NCBI RefSeq assembly: GCF_004769665.1
Contig: NZ_RQGG01000039.1
Span: 1-24,559, forward strand
Source of the DNA: Leptospira kemamanensis
GTDB taxonomy: Bacteria > Spirochaetota > Leptospiria > Leptospirales > Leptospiraceae
Length of the DNA: 24,559 nt
Direction: 5' to 3'
Shown here: in pieces, positions 24,419-24,559 of the stretch
Layout of the letters: every line of letters begins with the position of its first letter
Position numbering within the stretch: the first letter of the stretch is position 1
Program-made: the position numbers and the translations under genes
The notes under the pieces: generated by a model
Database searches by the model: none
Seen by the model: only the letters and a program-made list of their open reading frames with translations
What the model was told of the DNA's origin: nothing

Positions 24419-24439
24419 TCCCAACATTTGTATACGACA
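24385..24439 (-). repeat. Direct repeat copy B (terminator plus TGTCGTATACAA tail)
   Basis: On the minus strand TGTCGTATACAAATGTTGGG is followed by AGAAGCTCTG and its terminator. It lies about 225 bases upstream of copy A and about 60 bases after the 23S 3' end. The two copies bracket the structured RNA element, suggesting that a unit of RNA plus terminator was added next to the rRNA terminator. Confidence 0.8.
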
Positions 24440-24469
24440 AGTAAGCTAACAAACAACGCATTCAATGAC

Positions 24470-24491
24470 ATACACGATCGTAATCGTGTAT
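24470..24491 (-). other. Hairpin just downstream of the 23S 3' end
   Basis: ATACACGAT at 24470-24478 and ATCGTGTAT at 24483-24491 form a perfect 9-bp stem with a four-base loop, 11 bases past the presumed mature 23S end. It may help rRNA 3' processing. It has no T-run, so it is not a terminator. Confidence 0.6.
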
Positions 24492-24501
24492 ATTGTAATA
24501 T

Positions 24502-24559
24502 GGTCAAGCCGATCGAGCGATTAGTATCACTTGGCTGAATCCATTACTGAACTTACACC
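24502..24559 (-). rRNA. rrl: 23S ribosomal RNA, 3' end (partial)
   Basis: On the minus strand the last bases of the window read GGTGTAAGTTCAGTAATGGA and on through GATACTAATCGCTCGATCGG to GGCTTGACC. This corresponds to the conserved 3' end of bacterial 23S rRNA, where a TACTAAT..C and GGCTTGACC ending is diagnostic. The rest of the gene lies outside the window. No 5S gene follows within the 350 bases downstream, consistent with the scattered rRNA genes known in Leptospira. Confidence 0.92.

Noticed and set aside
1..24559. CRISPR arrays and insertion sequences with terminal repeats
   Set aside because: No regularly spaced repeats and no transposase with flanking inverted repeats were seen on either strand.

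Overview
The window looks like chromosomal DNA from a spirochaete of the genus Leptospira, most likely from the saprophytic or environmental side of the genus. This is inference from gene content, not a database match. The supporting signs are AT-rich DNA, lipoproteins with a short signal and an SAC/ASC-type lipobox, a 7TMR-DISM histidine kinase, a Thermus-type long isocitrate dehydrogenase, a ferredoxin-reductase/alkane-hydroxylase fusion, some TTG starts, and a 23S rRNA 3' end not followed by a recognisable 5S gene.

Left end (1-3841): three damaged genes in a row, all on the + strand. They are a beta-propeller-repeat fragment with stops in its 5' part, a sulfide:quinone-oxidoreductase-like flavoprotein that seems to lack about 65-70 internal residues, and a 7TMR-DISM sensor histidine kinase split by three frameshifts, each in or beside a homopolymer. 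The next gene (3908-7606) is an intact 1232-residue lipoprotein built of NHL and LamG-like domains.

Middle (7889-15230): a small RRM RNA-binding protein (minus), a secreted HExxH metalloprotease with calcium-binding repeats, and a single-chain alkane hydroxylase (2Fe-2S ferredoxin, FAD/NAD reductase, AlkB) that meets a TetR regulator tail to tail. After these comes a long isocitrate dehydrogenase whose cofactor residues predict NAD+ use, closed by a strong terminator. Alkane oxidation followed by beta-oxidation and the TCA cycle fits a fatty-acid/alkane-using spirochaete.

Right-middle (15230-21660): a TEX264/GyrI-like membrane-anchored protein and an SH3b protein (minus, probable operon); a photolyase-like FAD protein whose alpha/beta domain appears to follow the FAD domain; a DUF3592 protein and an ankyrin protein (operon); a small four-helix membrane protein; a DUF2461 protein; and a lipoprotein.

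Right end (21667-24559): everything is on the minus strand and looks accessory. It holds an orphan tyrosine recombinase, a frameshifted gene of unknown function, and a small protein plus nucleotidyltransferase pair resembling a toxin-antitoxin module. Between these and the 3' end of a 23S rRNA gene lies a roughly 190-nt element with strong predicted RNA structure, bracketed by two near-identical terminator-containing direct repeats. I consider that element the most interesting unexplained part of the window.
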